Below are positions 8,838-18,572 of a DNA stretch of 64,000 nt, in pieces. A program made the translations under genes and the position numbers. The stretch comes from Pseudomonas massiliensis (GTDB lineage Bacteria; Pseudomonadota; Gammaproteobacteria; Pseudomonadales; Pseudomonadaceae). Where the stretch lies: the NCBI RefSeq assembly GCF_000826105.1, contig NZ_CCYK01000007.1, positions 1,054,001-1,118,000 on the forward strand, in the 5' to 3' direction. The notes under the pieces were generated by a model. That model ran no database searches. It was not told the origin of the DNA and saw only the letters and a list, made by a program, of their open reading frames with translations. How positions within the stretch are numbered: the first letter of the stretch is position 1; each line of letters begins with the position of its first letter.

Positions 8838-9356
8838 TCAAGCGAAGGTCTTGTTCGCGGTACGGTCCCAGCCGCCGACGACGTTACCGCCACCCTGGCC
8901 GTCGGTGCGGTTCTGTTGGGTGTAGGTGGTCTTGATACGAGCGAAGTTGAACTTGATTTCTTCGGTCGGCAGGTCGCTGACTTCTTTGTCATCGGCCGCT
9001 TGGGCGCCGCCGGCGATGAAGTTCACCGACGACACCACCACTTCTTCCAGGTCGATGACCAGGTAAGTGACTTTGTCGCCGCCAGCGCGGTTGACGTTCA
9101 GCTTCACCTTGCTGATGTGAGTGCCTTTGCAGCAAGCTTCGAACAGCTTGGCCGACGCTTTGTCCACGGGTTTGCGGATGGTGAAGTCGCTCAGCGCGAC
9201 GCGTTCGGACGAAGCACCGCCAGAGGAGCTGGCGGTTGCCGACGTGGCTTGGACGGCTCCGTACTGGAAGCCCAGTACTTCGATCCAGTCCTTGTGTCTT
9301 TCGTCCAGAGCCTCGCCAGGGATGCCGTCGATCTGGATATATGCATCAAATGCCAT
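8838..9356 (-). CDS. hcp: Type VI secretion tube protein Hcp
   Basis: Hcp forms hexameric rings that stack into the inner tube and is itself exported. The 172-aa product starts MAFDAYIQIDGIPGE, a classic Hcp beginning, and has the SDFTIRKPVDKASAKLFEAC segment characteristic of the family. The start at 9356 is chosen because AGGAGAAGG lies just upstream; the frame is open 52 codons further, but that part has no Hcp character. The C-terminal third (KIKTTYT-like strand, then TDGQGGGNVVGGWDRTANKTFA) fits the usual end. It lies downstream of the TssM-OmpA gene after a 142-bp gap that could contain its own promoter, though none was recognised. Confidence 0.95.
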   Translation of the reverse strand: MAFDAYIQIDGIPGEALDERHKDWIEVLGFQYGAVQATSATASSSGGASSERVALSDFTIRKPVDKASAKLFEACCKGTHISKVKLNVNRAGGDKVTYLVIDLEEVVVSSVNFIAGGAQAADDKEVSDLPTEEIKFNFARIKTTYTQQNRTDGQGGGNVVGGWDRTANKTFA

Positions 9357-9498
9357 GTTTACCTTCTCCTTTGGGTGGATCAGGGCTTTCCATCGATCCT
9401 TCACCGGATCGTTGCCCCAGGGTTGAACCGCTCCAACACGGGTTGGAACAGTGGCTGACCGCCACCCGCGGCCATCAGGCGCAGGCGGCCGGATGCTG

Positions 9499-11991
9499 TC
9501 AATTCTGTGCACGCACCTCGATTTCCACGCGGCGGTTGGGTTCCAGGCACTGGATCAGGTCGGCGCGGGCCAGCTGCGGGTCGCACTTGACCAACGGCTT
9601 GCTGCTGCCTTCGCCTACGGCTTCCAACAGCCGTGCGGGTACCCCCTTGCCGATGAGGTAGGTCTTGATGGTGTGGGCGCGCTGTTGGGAGACGCGCAGG
9701 TTGCTCCTAGAATCGCCCAGCTGGTCGGCGTGCCCTGAAATCACGATCTTGCCGATGTTGGGCGTGCTCAACAGTTTGCCCGCGATCGCGCTGAGCTGGC
9801 GTTGGCCCTCCGCCTGCAGGCTCTGGAAGTCCGCGCGGCCGAAGGCGAAGAGCGTGTCCGATTCCAGGGTGATGGTCTCGATGGAACGCAGCGACTGGGA
9901 AAGGAGGCTGTCGATATAGTTGCGCGAGCTGGACGCCAGGAAGGCGTTGTCGACGATGCGCGGTACGTCCGGTTCTCGGATCTGGTCGCTGTAGAACTCG
10001 ATCTGTCGGCTGGCGAACTCGTAGTCCGCGCCGTTACGCGAGTTGCCGGTGATCGCCGCTGGAGCGCTGGCGGTGCGCTGGGCGATGGCGGGGTACCAGT
10101 AGTCCGGGATCCTGGCCTTGAGGTAGGCCGCATCGGCGGTCTCACGCCGGGCCCGGGACAGCATCAGGTAAGTACGCAGCGTGGCTTCGCCAAAGAGGGC
10201 GATCGATTGCGCGCGGTTGTCGTCGGGTAGCGCGCGTGGCTCCACGCTGTCGATGCCCGTGACCGGCATAACGCTCTTGGCGTTGCGCTGGTACACCTTG
10301 ATAGTCGTCAACAGGTAAAGCGACCGGGTAAGGTTGTCAGCCGTCGGCTTGAGCATCACGCCTTCCAATCGCGAGAAATAGCGACCGCGCAGCAGGGTTT
10401 CCACTTCATGCCCCTTGTACAAGCCGAGGCGCATGTCGAGCGGCACGCTGCCCTGGTGGTGGGCCTCATGATAGTAGGCCGTCCAGCGGCGCAGCTGGTC
10501 CAGGGTTTGCCATTGGGTGTACTGATCGCCAGCCTGGGAATCCTGTGTTACCGCGGTTTGCAACTGGCCGCTCAAAGTGCGCAGGGCGCCCAGGTTGTTC
10601 CAGTATGACCAGCCCCATAGGCTGCACAGTATCAGGGCCGTGCATCCCGCGGCGCCTACCCAGGCAGCCTTGCGGCGACGCTCGCGGCGGTTGCTGGTGT
10701 AGAGCGCCACGAGGTGCTGGTCCGGAACGATCACTTGCTGGAACAGGCCCGCAATGAACAAAGGCCGTGCCACGCCCGTCCCTGCGCCGGGTGCCTTGGC
10801 CGCGTCGAGTGCGAACGCTTCGCATACCTTCAATTCATGACTACCGGCTTGCGGCTGACCGGCATCCAGGGCGCTGGTGAAATAGAAGCCGCGCAGCAGT
10901 GCCGCGCTCTGATAGGGGTTGGCCCGCAGCAACAGATCGACGAATGTCCCCAGCCGTGGAGCGAGCGCCTCTAGCTCCAGGGGAAAACGGTAGGTCGCGG
11001 TCTCCTGACGGGTGATCCGAATATCCTGGTTGAGCAGCTGCTGGCGGCCGACCGCTTGCCAATGGCGCGACAGTTCACCCATGGCGGCGGCAAATTGCTG
11101 CGCCCCGTCGGCCCGCTCGAACCCGCTATGGGGGAAGGTCTTGCCCAGCACTTCGCCGCGCTGTTCTGGCGCCAGTTGAGCGTTGAACCGAGTGAAGCCG
11201 GGAATCAGATCGCATTTGCTGAAAACCAGATAAATAGGCAGCCGTGCCTCGAGCAAGGCATGGGCCTCCTGGATGCGCTCGCGCAAGCGTTTGGCCAGCC
11301 GCTCCAGCTCCTCCGCCGGGGCGTTGATGAGGTCAACGATGCCCACGACCAAGACAAGGCCGTTGAGTGGGCGTCGTTGGCGATGTTGGCGCAGCAGGGC
11401 AAGAAGGCCCCGCCATTTGCCGGCCTCCTTCTCGGTGCTCATATAGCGCCCGGGGGTATCGAGCAACACGGCTTCGGAGCTGAAGAACCAGTCGCAGTTG
11501 TCTGTACCACCCAGCCCTGACACACGGACACCTTCGCGCTCGACATAGGGAAAGCTGAGCCCAGACTGCCCCAGCAAGGTTGTCTTGCCCGCGGCCGGGG
11601 GGCCGATCACCAGATACCACGGCAGTTCGTAGAGGGCACTCCTGCCTTGCCGCCGACCTTTATCGCCACACAGCCGTTCGATGCTTAGCAGCAAGCACTC
11701 ACGCAGCAGGCTCACTTCCGCCCGATCCTGAGGGGCTGCGTTGAGAACCGCTTCTTCACCGTCGTCGCGCAGCAAGGCTTCCAGATTCTGGTGCTGCGCC
11801 GCGCCGCGGTACAGCAGCAACACATAACCGGCGGCCAGCAGCACGAACACGCCGATGCCAGCCAGCAGGCTGTTCAGCGAGCCGAACCCCAGCGCGACGC
11901 CACTGGCCCACACCAGGAACAGCATGAGAAAGAAGGCCACGGCCAGGACATAAGGCTGATAACGAAGAAAGTAATACTTGATCTTGTTCAT
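9499..11991 (-). CDS. Second TssM/IcmF-like protein with C-terminal OmpA domain
   Basis: Inner-membrane T6SS component paralogous to TssM. The 830-aa protein has two N-terminal membrane helices (about 13-60), a Walker A motif GPPAAGKT at 130-137, Walker B-like LLDTPGRY and a GTPase-type SKCDL. A third membrane helix follows (about 445-465) after a basic RRERRRK stretch. Instead of the long periplasmic IcmF tail of the 1223-aa neighbour, it ends in an OmpA/MotB-type peptidoglycan-binding domain (about residues 715-830) with SGHAD, the NLRVSQQRA helix and a final EPNRRVEIEV. TssL of this cluster has no such domain, so this protein may anchor the membrane complex to the wall. The gene lies 68 bp after tssM. 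A name such as tssM2 would be provisional. Confidence 0.85.
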   Translation of the reverse strand: MNKIKYYFLRYQPYVLAVAFFLMLFLVWASGVALGFGSLNSLLAGIGVFVLLAAGYVLLLYRGAAQHQNLEALLRDDGEEAVLNAAPQDRAEVSLLRECLLLSIERLCGDKGRRQGRSALYELPWYLVIGPPAAGKTTLLGQSGLSFPYVEREGVRVSGLGGTDNCDWFFSSEAVLLDTPGRYMSTEKEAGKWRGLLALLRQHRQRRPLNGLVLVVGIVDLINAPAEELERLAKRLRERIQEAHALLEARLPIYLVFSKCDLIPGFTRFNAQLAPEQRGEVLGKTFPHSGFERADGAQQFAAAMGELSRHWQAVGRQQLLNQDIRITRQETATYRFPLELEALAPRLGTFVDLLLRANPYQSAALLRGFYFTSALDAGQPQAGSHELKVCEAFALDAAKAPGAGTGVARPLFIAGLFQQVIVPDQHLVALYTSNRRERRRKAAWVGAAGCTALILCSLWGWSYWNNLGALRTLSGQLQTAVTQDSQAGDQYTQWQTLDQLRRWTAYYHEAHHQGSVPLDMRLGLYKGHEVETLLRGRYFSRLEGVMLKPTADNLTRSLYLLTTIKVYQRNAKSVMPVTGIDSVEPRALPDDNRAQSIALFGEATLRTYLMLSRARRETADAAYLKARIPDYWYPAIAQRTASAPAAITGNSRNGADYEFASRQIEFYSDQIREPDVPRIVDNAFLASSSRNYIDSLLSQSLRSIETITLESDTLFAFGRADFQSLQAEGQRQLSAIAGKLLSTPNIGKIVISGHADQLGDSRSNLRVSQQRAHTIKTYLIGKGVPARLLEAVGEGSSKPLVKCDPQLARADLIQCLEPNRRVEIEVRAQN

Positions 11992-12059
11992 ACGACTGTT
12001 ACATCCGGCGTTTCGCCAAACCGGTGGGTGACGTCATGGGAGCAGTAGAGGGTCATGGG

Positions 12060-15000
12060 TCAGCGTGCCTTGGTCAGGTCATTGAGTGCGCTCAGGCTTC
12101 TGACGTTGGCCAGGTCGGTCAGCTTCACGCCGCCGTAGTTGCGCACCACCAGGCTTACGGGCGCTCCGCCAGCCGACCAGCTGAAGCGCTGCTGAATGCC
12201 ATCCAGGTCAGTCACCCGGGCGCTGTCGCTCATCTTCAGCAGGCCCCAGCGACCGCTGAAGTCGAAGACCGTGATGCGTTCACCGCTCAGGTTGACCACG
12301 TCCAGGCGCGCCCCGGGCGCCGAAGTGGTTCCCGGCCAGGTGAAGCGGCTCCAGCTGGTCTTGCCATTGCGGTAGTGCTGAACCTGGCCATCGAGGGTGA
12401 AGATGATGTCGGTGAGGTTGGGCGCCGGCTCCAGCATGATCTCGAAGCCATTGTCTCTGTCCGACAGGCTGGCGATCACCTGGCCCAGGGAACTGGCTTT
12501 GTCGATGCTGTTGACCATGCCCTGGTTCACCAAGGGAGCGGCCTTGCCGTTGCCACCCATGCCCAGGCCTTCGCCGCCGGCCAGATTGCCGATCTCGTTG
12601 CGCTTGAAGTTCGGCAGCAAGCCGGACTCGGGGTCGACGAAGCGCTGCAGGTCCTTAACCGAGGCTTCGTTGGCGCTGCCAGCCACGATCGGGTAGCGAT
12701 GCGCCATTATCCGTTCCCACGGCTTGGCTACCTGCTGTGCCCAGGCCTTGGCTATCTGCTGGCCAGCCGGGTCGCGCAGGGTATCCCAACTGTATTGGAT
12801 AGGCGCAACGAAAAGCCCTTGCAGCGAGCGGGCCAAGGCATCCTGGCTGGTGTCGATACTGGTTTCCACATAGTTGCGCACGTTGGTGACTTCGGTTGGC
12901 TGGCCAGCCAGGGTTTCGCTGATCAACTGCTTGCTGCCCTTGCCCACGTCCTGGGAACGCTGAATGTTGGTCATCCGTACCTTCAACTTACGCAGCGCGG
13001 CCAGGTAACGGTCCATCACGGTACTGTCAGCGCCTTCGGCATTCTGTGCCGAGAACAGCCTCGCAACGGGCTCGAAGCGCGCCGCCACCAAGCCATCGTC
13101 GAACGCGGGGAGGGCATTGCCGAGGGCAACCCTGTCCTCATCGGTTTTGGGCCCCAGGGCTTTCAGGGCTTTGAGCCAACTGCTGCTGGGTATGCCAGCC
13201 GATGGCGGGTTATCGAGCCTGGCCGGCACATCCCATTGAGTATTCTCGTTGACCGCCAGCAGCAGGTGCTTGATGGGCGAGTTCTGGACGTCGCTCAAGA
13301 GGGTCAGGCGCTGTGTTGCATTGGCCATGTCGGTGAAGTGCCGAACGCCGACGCTGGCGACGAAGGTCGACCAGGCCTGGACGTAGTCACGTTTATAACG
13401 GTCCATGAAGTCGCGAACGAAACTCGCCTTTTGCTCCAGGCCATCACCGCCGCCCCCATCGAGCACCCAGTCGCTTTCCACACGCAGGTCGCCAGACATG
13501 GCCTTGAGCAGTTGTGGCTGCACGAAGCTTTCCCATACCTGACGGGTGTAGATGGCTGGCACGGCTTCGCTGCCGTAGATCAACTGGCGGCCCGGCTCCG
13601 GCACCAGGTCGGCCAGCGCCAGGGGCGGGAACTGACGGTCCGACTCCAATTGCAGGCGCAGGTACTCGCGGTCGGCAAGAGAACTGGAAATCATGAAGGA
13701 CTTCAGACTTTGCCGGGTGTCTTCGATCAACCGGTCGTTGCGCGGCAGCACGGGCGCGGCGCCTTGCTGGATCATGGCCAGGTACAGCGGCATGTTGCGG
13801 CCGACGATCGCGCTGAGGTTACCCGCTGCCGGGCTCACCGCGTCGGCCCAGGCGGCGGGCAGGGCGCTGGCCACGAACTCGGTATCCGGGTCGGCGCTGG
13901 GTTGGGTAAGGATCAGGTAGAGCTTGAGGCGGTTATAGGCCTCGACGACGGATGCGACTTGCTGCTCGTCCAGGTGTGCCCGCAGGGCCAAGGTACTCGT
14001 TCGCGGGCCTGCCTTGAGCGGAGTCCCCTTGCGTGCCTGCGTACCGACCTCTTGGGCGAAGTCGTTGAAACCACGCAGTTGCCGCTGCAAGTGCTTGACG
14101 ATCGGTTCCAGCGCCTGGGTACGCAATTGCTCCAGATAGGCGGCCTGAATGGCGGCATAGAGGTCATCACCGTGATACAGGCCGGCGCTCATCCGCAGCG
14201 GTACGCCCCCAGCGCAATAGTGGTCGATGCGGGTCAGGTGCCCGCGCAGCATTTCCAGCGCCTGGCCAGAGGCAAGCTGCTGCTCGTGGTCATTAGCCTG
14301 GGCCAGGGTTTGCAGCTGCTCGCGCGTGTTCTGCAGCCAGCGGTCATTGTTGTGGAAGGCCGCTGCCGCCCAGCCCAGGTAGGCCAGGCCTAGTACCGTT
14401 CCGACGGTCAGCATCGCGGGCCTGAGCGGGCCCCGACGGGCGCTGCGTTGCTGATGCGCTGCCAGCCTGCGGTCAGGGAATATCACCTGGCGGAAGGTAT
14501 CGGTGATGAAGAAGCTACGCGCGGGCCGGTGGCCCAGCGTACCGTCCGGCAGGGCTTCGCCGCTGGTCAAGGCCATAGCGAACTCATCGGCCAATTGCGC
14601 TTCGAGCACATTGTTCAGCTCAGTGCCATCCTGCAGCGCACTGGTGAAGTACAGGCCACGCACCAGCAATCGTTCCTGGCTTGGCCCCACGGCTTCGAAG
14701 TGCTCCAGGAACTGCCCCAGCAACAGAGGCAGCCCGCTGAAATAGTCAGGGAAGTTCAGCAGTTCGCTGGTGGCCGCGATACCTAGGGTGTGGATGCGGG
14801 TTTGCACACGTTCGCGCACCTGCGCCTGAAGGTTCGCGAACTTGGCGATCACCAGTTGGCACTGGCTTTTGCCGTCAAGCTCCGCCAGGCTGAAGGTCAT
14901 ACCCAGTGGACGCTGGCGGGCGGCCAGATCCAGGCCATCGAAGGCGTCGACAAAGCCCGGTAGTAGATCGACTTTGCTCAGCATCAGGTAGATCGGGGGG

Positions 15001-15731
15001 GTGCCACCCAGGCTTTCGCCGTATTGGCGAATGCGCTCGACCATCCGCCCGGCCAGGGCGGCGCGGTCCTGGGCGCTGCCGCTGATCAGTTCGGGCAGGC
15101 TCACCACCAGCACCAGCCCGTTGATCGCCGCCTGGGGCCGCTGCTTTTGCAGATTGCGCAGGAAACCACTGAAGTGCGCAGCGGATTCCTCGTCCACCAG
15201 GTAGCGCCCGGCCGTATCCACCAGTACCGCTTCCGGGCTGAAATACCAGTCGCAGTGTCGAGCATCGCTTTCGGTGCCGTTAGCGTTGGCAGCCATGCTC
15301 GCCGCCAGGCCGGAACGGCTCAGCAGCGAGGTTTTGCCCGAGGCCGACATGCCCATCACCAGATACCAGGGCAAGTCCGACAAGGCCGCGCTACCCGCGC
15401 CACCCGCAGCCTTGTCACTACGCAGCAGGGCGATGGCGTGCCTGAGGCGTTCGCTCAGTTCACGCTGGTCGGCGTGGCCGGTGTTGCGCTGATCGACTTC
15501 GATCTGCACCAGGTTTTCAATGCTTTTTTCCTGACGGATACGTCGATACTGGCGCAGCACGATCACCAGCAACATGCCGGCCGATACCAGCGCCATGGCC
15601 TGCCAGCCCTGTTCCCGGCTCCAGCCATAATGACCGGCGCACAGCCAGGCGAGCAGCAGAGCCAAGGGCCAACACAGCATGACGCCGAGCCAGAAGTGAT
15701 GGGTTTTCAAAAATGCGAATACTGTTTTCAT
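12060..15731 (-). CDS. tssM: Type VI secretion membrane protein TssM (IcmF)
   Basis: Core inner-membrane subunit of the T6SS trans-envelope complex, joining TssL to the outer-membrane lipoprotein TssJ. At 1223 aa it has the usual full length: two membrane helices near 13-58, a cytoplasmic NTPase-like domain with Walker A GMSASGKT at 127-134 and LVDTAGRY, a third membrane helix around 440-460, and a large periplasmic region through the IcmF-related and C-terminal beta-rich (TssJ-contacting) domains. It follows tssL after 30 bp. Two TssM-type genes in tandem, both with intact Walker A motifs, is unusual; this one is the canonical copy. Confidence 0.95.
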   Translation of the reverse strand: MKTVFAFLKTHHFWLGVMLCWPLALLLAWLCAGHYGWSREQGWQAMALVSAGMLLVIVLRQYRRIRQEKSIENLVQIEVDQRNTGHADQRELSERLRHAIALLRSDKAAGGAGSAALSDLPWYLVMGMSASGKTSLLSRSGLAASMAANANGTESDARHCDWYFSPEAVLVDTAGRYLVDEESAAHFSGFLRNLQKQRPQAAINGLVLVVSLPELISGSAQDRAALAGRMVERIRQYGESLGGTPPIYLMLSKVDLLPGFVDAFDGLDLAARQRPLGMTFSLAELDGKSQCQLVIAKFANLQAQVRERVQTRIHTLGIAATSELLNFPDYFSGLPLLLGQFLEHFEAVGPSQERLLVRGLYFTSALQDGTELNNVLEAQLADEFAMALTSGEALPDGTLGHRPARSFFITDTFRQVIFPDRRLAAHQQRSARRGPLRPAMLTVGTVLGLAYLGWAAAAFHNNDRWLQNTREQLQTLAQANDHEQQLASGQALEMLRGHLTRIDHYCAGGVPLRMSAGLYHGDDLYAAIQAAYLEQLRTQALEPIVKHLQRQLRGFNDFAQEVGTQARKGTPLKAGPRTSTLALRAHLDEQQVASVVEAYNRLKLYLILTQPSADPDTEFVASALPAAWADAVSPAAGNLSAIVGRNMPLYLAMIQQGAAPVLPRNDRLIEDTRQSLKSFMISSSLADREYLRLQLESDRQFPPLALADLVPEPGRQLIYGSEAVPAIYTRQVWESFVQPQLLKAMSGDLRVESDWVLDGGGGDGLEQKASFVRDFMDRYKRDYVQAWSTFVASVGVRHFTDMANATQRLTLLSDVQNSPIKHLLLAVNENTQWDVPARLDNPPSAGIPSSSWLKALKALGPKTDEDRVALGNALPAFDDGLVAARFEPVARLFSAQNAEGADSTVMDRYLAALRKLKVRMTNIQRSQDVGKGSKQLISETLAGQPTEVTNVRNYVETSIDTSQDALARSLQGLFVAPIQYSWDTLRDPAGQQIAKAWAQQVAKPWERIMAHRYPIVAGSANEASVKDLQRFVDPESGLLPNFKRNEIGNLAGGEGLGMGGNGKAAPLVNQGMVNSIDKASSLGQVIASLSDRDNGFEIMLEPAPNLTDIIFTLDGQVQHYRNGKTSWSRFTWPGTTSAPGARLDVVNLSGERITVFDFSGRWGLLKMSDSARVTDLDGIQQRFSWSAGGAPVSLVVRNYGGVKLTDLANVRSLSALNDLTKAR

Positions 15732-15761
15732 GTCTTCCTGACCGGCGGCGCGGTTCTGTCA

Positions 15762-16475
15762 TCAGGCGCTGAACAACTGGCTGATTTGCGCGGCCAAGGC
15801 CGCCACCTGCTGGTCCAACAGCCAGTCGAGAACGCCGTAGACGGTCACGCACAGCAACGCGATCAACACCAGGTATATCCATACCGGCACTTCGTAGCGC
15901 AGCCTGTGGGATACAGGATCAGGCAATGCCCAATCCATCGTCTCGGCGGCAGGTGCCTTGCGGTAGCGCGCGATGTCGTGGCCCAGGTTGTTGGCTAGGT
16001 AACGCAATTCCTCGAACTGTCCCAGGCTGTACTTGCCCTCGAAGCCCAGCGCCAGGCACAGGTGGTACACCTCCAGCACGTCGAGATTGGCTTTGACGTC
16101 GGCCCTGAGTGCTTCGATCTTGTCGAAGAAACCTTCGCCCGCCAGGTGAACGCCGAAACGGCGGAACTGCATGGGCTTGGTTTCGAAAGCGTCGCGCAGG
16201 GAAGTGCCATTGGCGCGCAACACGCTCTCGTCGAGGAAGGCACAAAGCGCATACTGGGTATCGCGGATCTGCTCGACACTGTAATTGGCGGCACGGCCTC
16301 GGCGTTCAAGGTCATCCAGAAACGCATCGACCTTGGCGATGAAGCTGTCCACGGACGTCACTTCGCGACCGCGGCGAATGACCAGTGCCATGGAGATGAA
16401 GTCCTTGACCAGGTCTTTGAGGGTTGGCCCGTCGCTCTCGGTCAAGCCAGGGTCTTGCCACAACACGTCGGTCAT
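15762..16475 (-). CDS. tssL: Type VI secretion protein TssL (DotU/IcmH)
   Basis: Inner-membrane subunit that pairs with TssM. The 237-aa protein has the cytoplasmic DotU helical domain, with family features ALCAFLDE, a W/F-rich GEGFF(D/E) motif and LCLALGFEGKY, and one membrane helix near the C-terminus (about 197-217) with a short tail of about 20 residues. There is no OmpA-type peptidoglycan-binding extension, which some TssL proteins carry. The start overlaps the tssK stop by four bases. The missing wall anchor may be provided by the TssM-OmpA protein encoded two genes downstream. Confidence 0.93.
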   Translation of the reverse strand: MTDVLWQDPGLTESDGPTLKDLVKDFISMALVIRRGREVTSVDSFIAKVDAFLDDLERRGRAANYSVEQIRDTQYALCAFLDESVLRANGTSLRDAFETKPMQFRRFGVHLAGEGFFDKIEALRADVKANLDVLEVYHLCLALGFEGKYSLGQFEELRYLANNLGHDIARYRKAPAAETMDWALPDPVSHRLRYEVPVWIYLVLIALLCVTVYGVLDWLLDQQVAALAAQISQLFSA

Positions 16476-17815
16476 TTCAGCACCGCCATCAGTTCAAGCT
16501 CAAGATTGCTGAATGCGCTTGGCGCATAGAAGGTCAGGGTTTGCGCGGCCATCATCCGCTCGTACACGCGGCCGTGGGGTTCGATGGCGAAATAGTGGTT
16601 GTCCAGGCGTGTGGGAATGGCGTTGGGCAAGCGCGTGGCGTGGTTGATGGTTGCGCCGGGCATGGCGCTGTTGACCACGACTTCGATGTCTTCCGGGGAG
16701 CCGACCTTGAAAGTGCGTGGCACCATTTCGATCAGGCTGGCACCGGGCATGTCGGCATGGACGCACAGGTAGAAATCGGCTTCGGCCAGGCGCGGGTCGT
16801 TGAGCCTGCCCTGCCAGTAGGACGGCTTGGTGCGCGTCAGGTCGATACGGATACACTGGTTCGGAACCACGTTCTCCAGCATCACGCGGATCATTTCGTC
16901 CAGCTTAACCAGTGCCAAGGCGGGGTTGTGGTGGTCGTAGGCGGGCAGGTCGCTCAGTTGCGTGTTGAGCGAAAACGTCATCAGCTCGCCCGCCAGCTTG
17001 GCCAGGAACAGATACAGGCGCTCCGGATGCAAGCGTGGGTGTGCCAGCAGGTGCGCCAGTGTCGGGTAGGCGCGGTTCACCGTGTTGAGTAGCCAGAACA
17101 GGCTGACGTCACTCGAGCCGAACTCGGCGGTCTGGTCCGCCCGTTCGCGGCGGCGGCTCGAAAGGGCCGAACTCTTGGCGTGCAGAGCGCCGAGCAGGCG
17201 TTGAGCGATGCCCAGAAGGGCTTCATGGGCGCCAATGTGCAAGGCCGGGTGCACGAAATGGCCGTCCAGGTTGAAACCGCCGATGTTGTTGCGCATCAGC
17301 CGGGCGATGGGGCAGTAGCTGTAGCCATCGAGGATGTCGCCGTCGATCAGCATGACCACGTTCAGGCGCAGGCTGGCGATCTCGTTTTCCAGGTCGCCTT
17401 CGTTGAGATCCGGCAGGGTGTCGAACTGCTTGCGATAGCGCCGGGCCCCATTGGCCTGGGCGCCGTCTTCGACGTAGTTCACGCCGAAGGGCTCGTGCAG
17501 CTTGAGCGCCGCGTACACCTTGAAATCCTGGTGTTTGCCGAGTTCGCGCAGATCCCGGGCGGCGGGCAGCGGGTCGTGCTGGGGCGCGTCGAACAGGCTT
17601 CCATCCGGAAATACCATCTTCAGACACTTGAGCTGCAGAGTGCCCTCCGACAGCGCCTGCTCGTCGATTTCCAGCAGTTGAACGCCCCAATGGAAGGGCG
17701 TGGCGCGCAGCGTGCTTTGGGCCAGCTGGTGTTGATGGAATTCGTCCTGGTACTGGAAATGCTGAGGCATCAGGAACATGCCCTCGGACCACATCACGCG
17801 GCTTTGCTTACTCAT
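16472..17815 (-). CDS. tssK: Type VI secretion baseplate protein TssK
   Basis: TssK trimers link the baseplate wedges to the membrane complex. The 447-aa length and the N-terminus, with VMWSEGMFLMPQHFQYQDEF close behind the start, are hallmarks of the family. The C-terminal stretch includes the FxIEPHGRVYERM-like segment and ends LELELMAVLK. It overlaps the end of tssJ by eight bases and the start of tssL by four, so translation of the three is probably coupled. Confidence 0.95.
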   Translation of the reverse strand: MSKQSRVMWSEGMFLMPQHFQYQDEFHQHQLAQSTLRATPFHWGVQLLEIDEQALSEGTLQLKCLKMVFPDGSLFDAPQHDPLPAARDLRELGKHQDFKVYAALKLHEPFGVNYVEDGAQANGARRYRKQFDTLPDLNEGDLENEIASLRLNVVMLIDGDILDGYSYCPIARLMRNNIGGFNLDGHFVHPALHIGAHEALLGIAQRLLGALHAKSSALSSRRRERADQTAEFGSSDVSLFWLLNTVNRAYPTLAHLLAHPRLHPERLYLFLAKLAGELMTFSLNTQLSDLPAYDHHNPALALVKLDEMIRVMLENVVPNQCIRIDLTRTKPSYWQGRLNDPRLAEADFYLCVHADMPGASLIEMVPRTFKVGSPEDIEVVVNSAMPGATINHATRLPNAIPTRLDNHYFAIEPHGRVYERMMAAQTLTFYAPSAFSNLELELMAVLK

Positions 17816-18551
17816 TGAGGCTGTCTACCAATGCGGTTGCTTTGCTGTCGATCGACTGTCGGGCCGAGTCCCTGGCGGTGTCTTCGGCCGCCTCGAGGGC
17901 AGCGGCCTGCAGCTCGCGTGCGCTCGTCGAGGGCATGCTGTTACCCGTATGCAGATGCTGGGGCACGTCCGCCCGGCGCAGCAGATCACCGCCGCCAACG
18001 GCGATGATCTGATTGTGGTCGATCAGCAGACGTGAACCCTTGGTGGAAAACCAGATGCCGTCCTTGCGCCAGGAGTCGGCCGTGAAGGCTGCCTTCCAGT
18101 GGCTGTCGCGGGCGGTGTCGCGGAAGAATGCCGCTACCCCTACAAACCCTGCCGCGGGGGTAAGCGGCCAGCGATTGACCTGGCCGAAGCCGGGCAGCAT
18201 CACCACTTCCTGGCTGTCGAGCAGGGTATTGCCCAAGGCTTGCCTGGGGTTGTCCCACAGGCTGTCGACGTCGGCGACGGCGAAACGCTCCAGTGACCTG
18301 AGCTGATACACCCGCACGACCACCGACAGGGGCGTACCGGTAGCGTCGGGGTTGAGGTTGTTGCCAGCGTCGGTGGTGAGCACCAGTCTGTCATCGCTCT
18401 TGAACAGCATGTCGCCGGCCCAGGTGTCGTCGACCCGTTTGCCTACGCGTTCGGTTACGCCGCAACCGGCCATGCCCAGGCCGATGCTGGTCAACAATGC
18501 CAGGCAGGCGGCGCCAGGCAGGTGGAGGGTGCGCAAGGGTGTACTACTCAT
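17808..18551 (-). CDS. tssJ: Type VI secretion outer-membrane lipoprotein TssJ, C-terminally extended
   Basis: Lipoprotein that anchors TssM to the outer membrane. The signal peptide has hydrophobic residues about 9-27 and a lipobox-like LGMAGC with the lipidated Cys at about 30. The TssJ domain follows: LSVVVRVYQLRS near the front, then the VGVAAFFRD strand and a final IDHNQIIAV strand. The protein is 247 aa, longer than typical TssJ (about 150-190 aa). The extra 60 or so residues at the C-terminus are Ala/Ser/Asp-rich and probably disordered or helical. It lies 21 bp after tssH and overlaps tssK. Confidence 0.88.
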   Translation of the reverse strand: MSSTPLRTLHLPGAACLALLTSIGLGMAGCGVTERVGKRVDDTWAGDMLFKSDDRLVLTTDAGNNLNPDATGTPLSVVVRVYQLRSLERFAVADVDSLWDNPRQALGNTLLDSQEVVMLPGFGQVNRWPLTPAAGFVGVAAFFRDTARDSHWKAAFTADSWRKDGIWFSTKGSRLLIDHNQIIAVGGGDLLRRADVPQHLHTGNSMPSTSARELQAAALEAAEDTARDSARQSIDSKATALVDSLNE

Positions 18552-18572
18552 GTTTCACCTTTGATGATTCGC

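Noticed and set aside
9401..9500. Short minus-strand frame (TTG start overlapping the TssM-OmpA stop) ending FNPGATIR
   Set aside because: It has plausible codon use but no recognisable similarity, a weak start, and lies in the hcp leader. It is probably chance.
12024..14393. 789-codon open frame antisense to tssM
   Set aside because: It is a shadow frame rich in His, Gln and Gly opposite a fully supported TssM gene.
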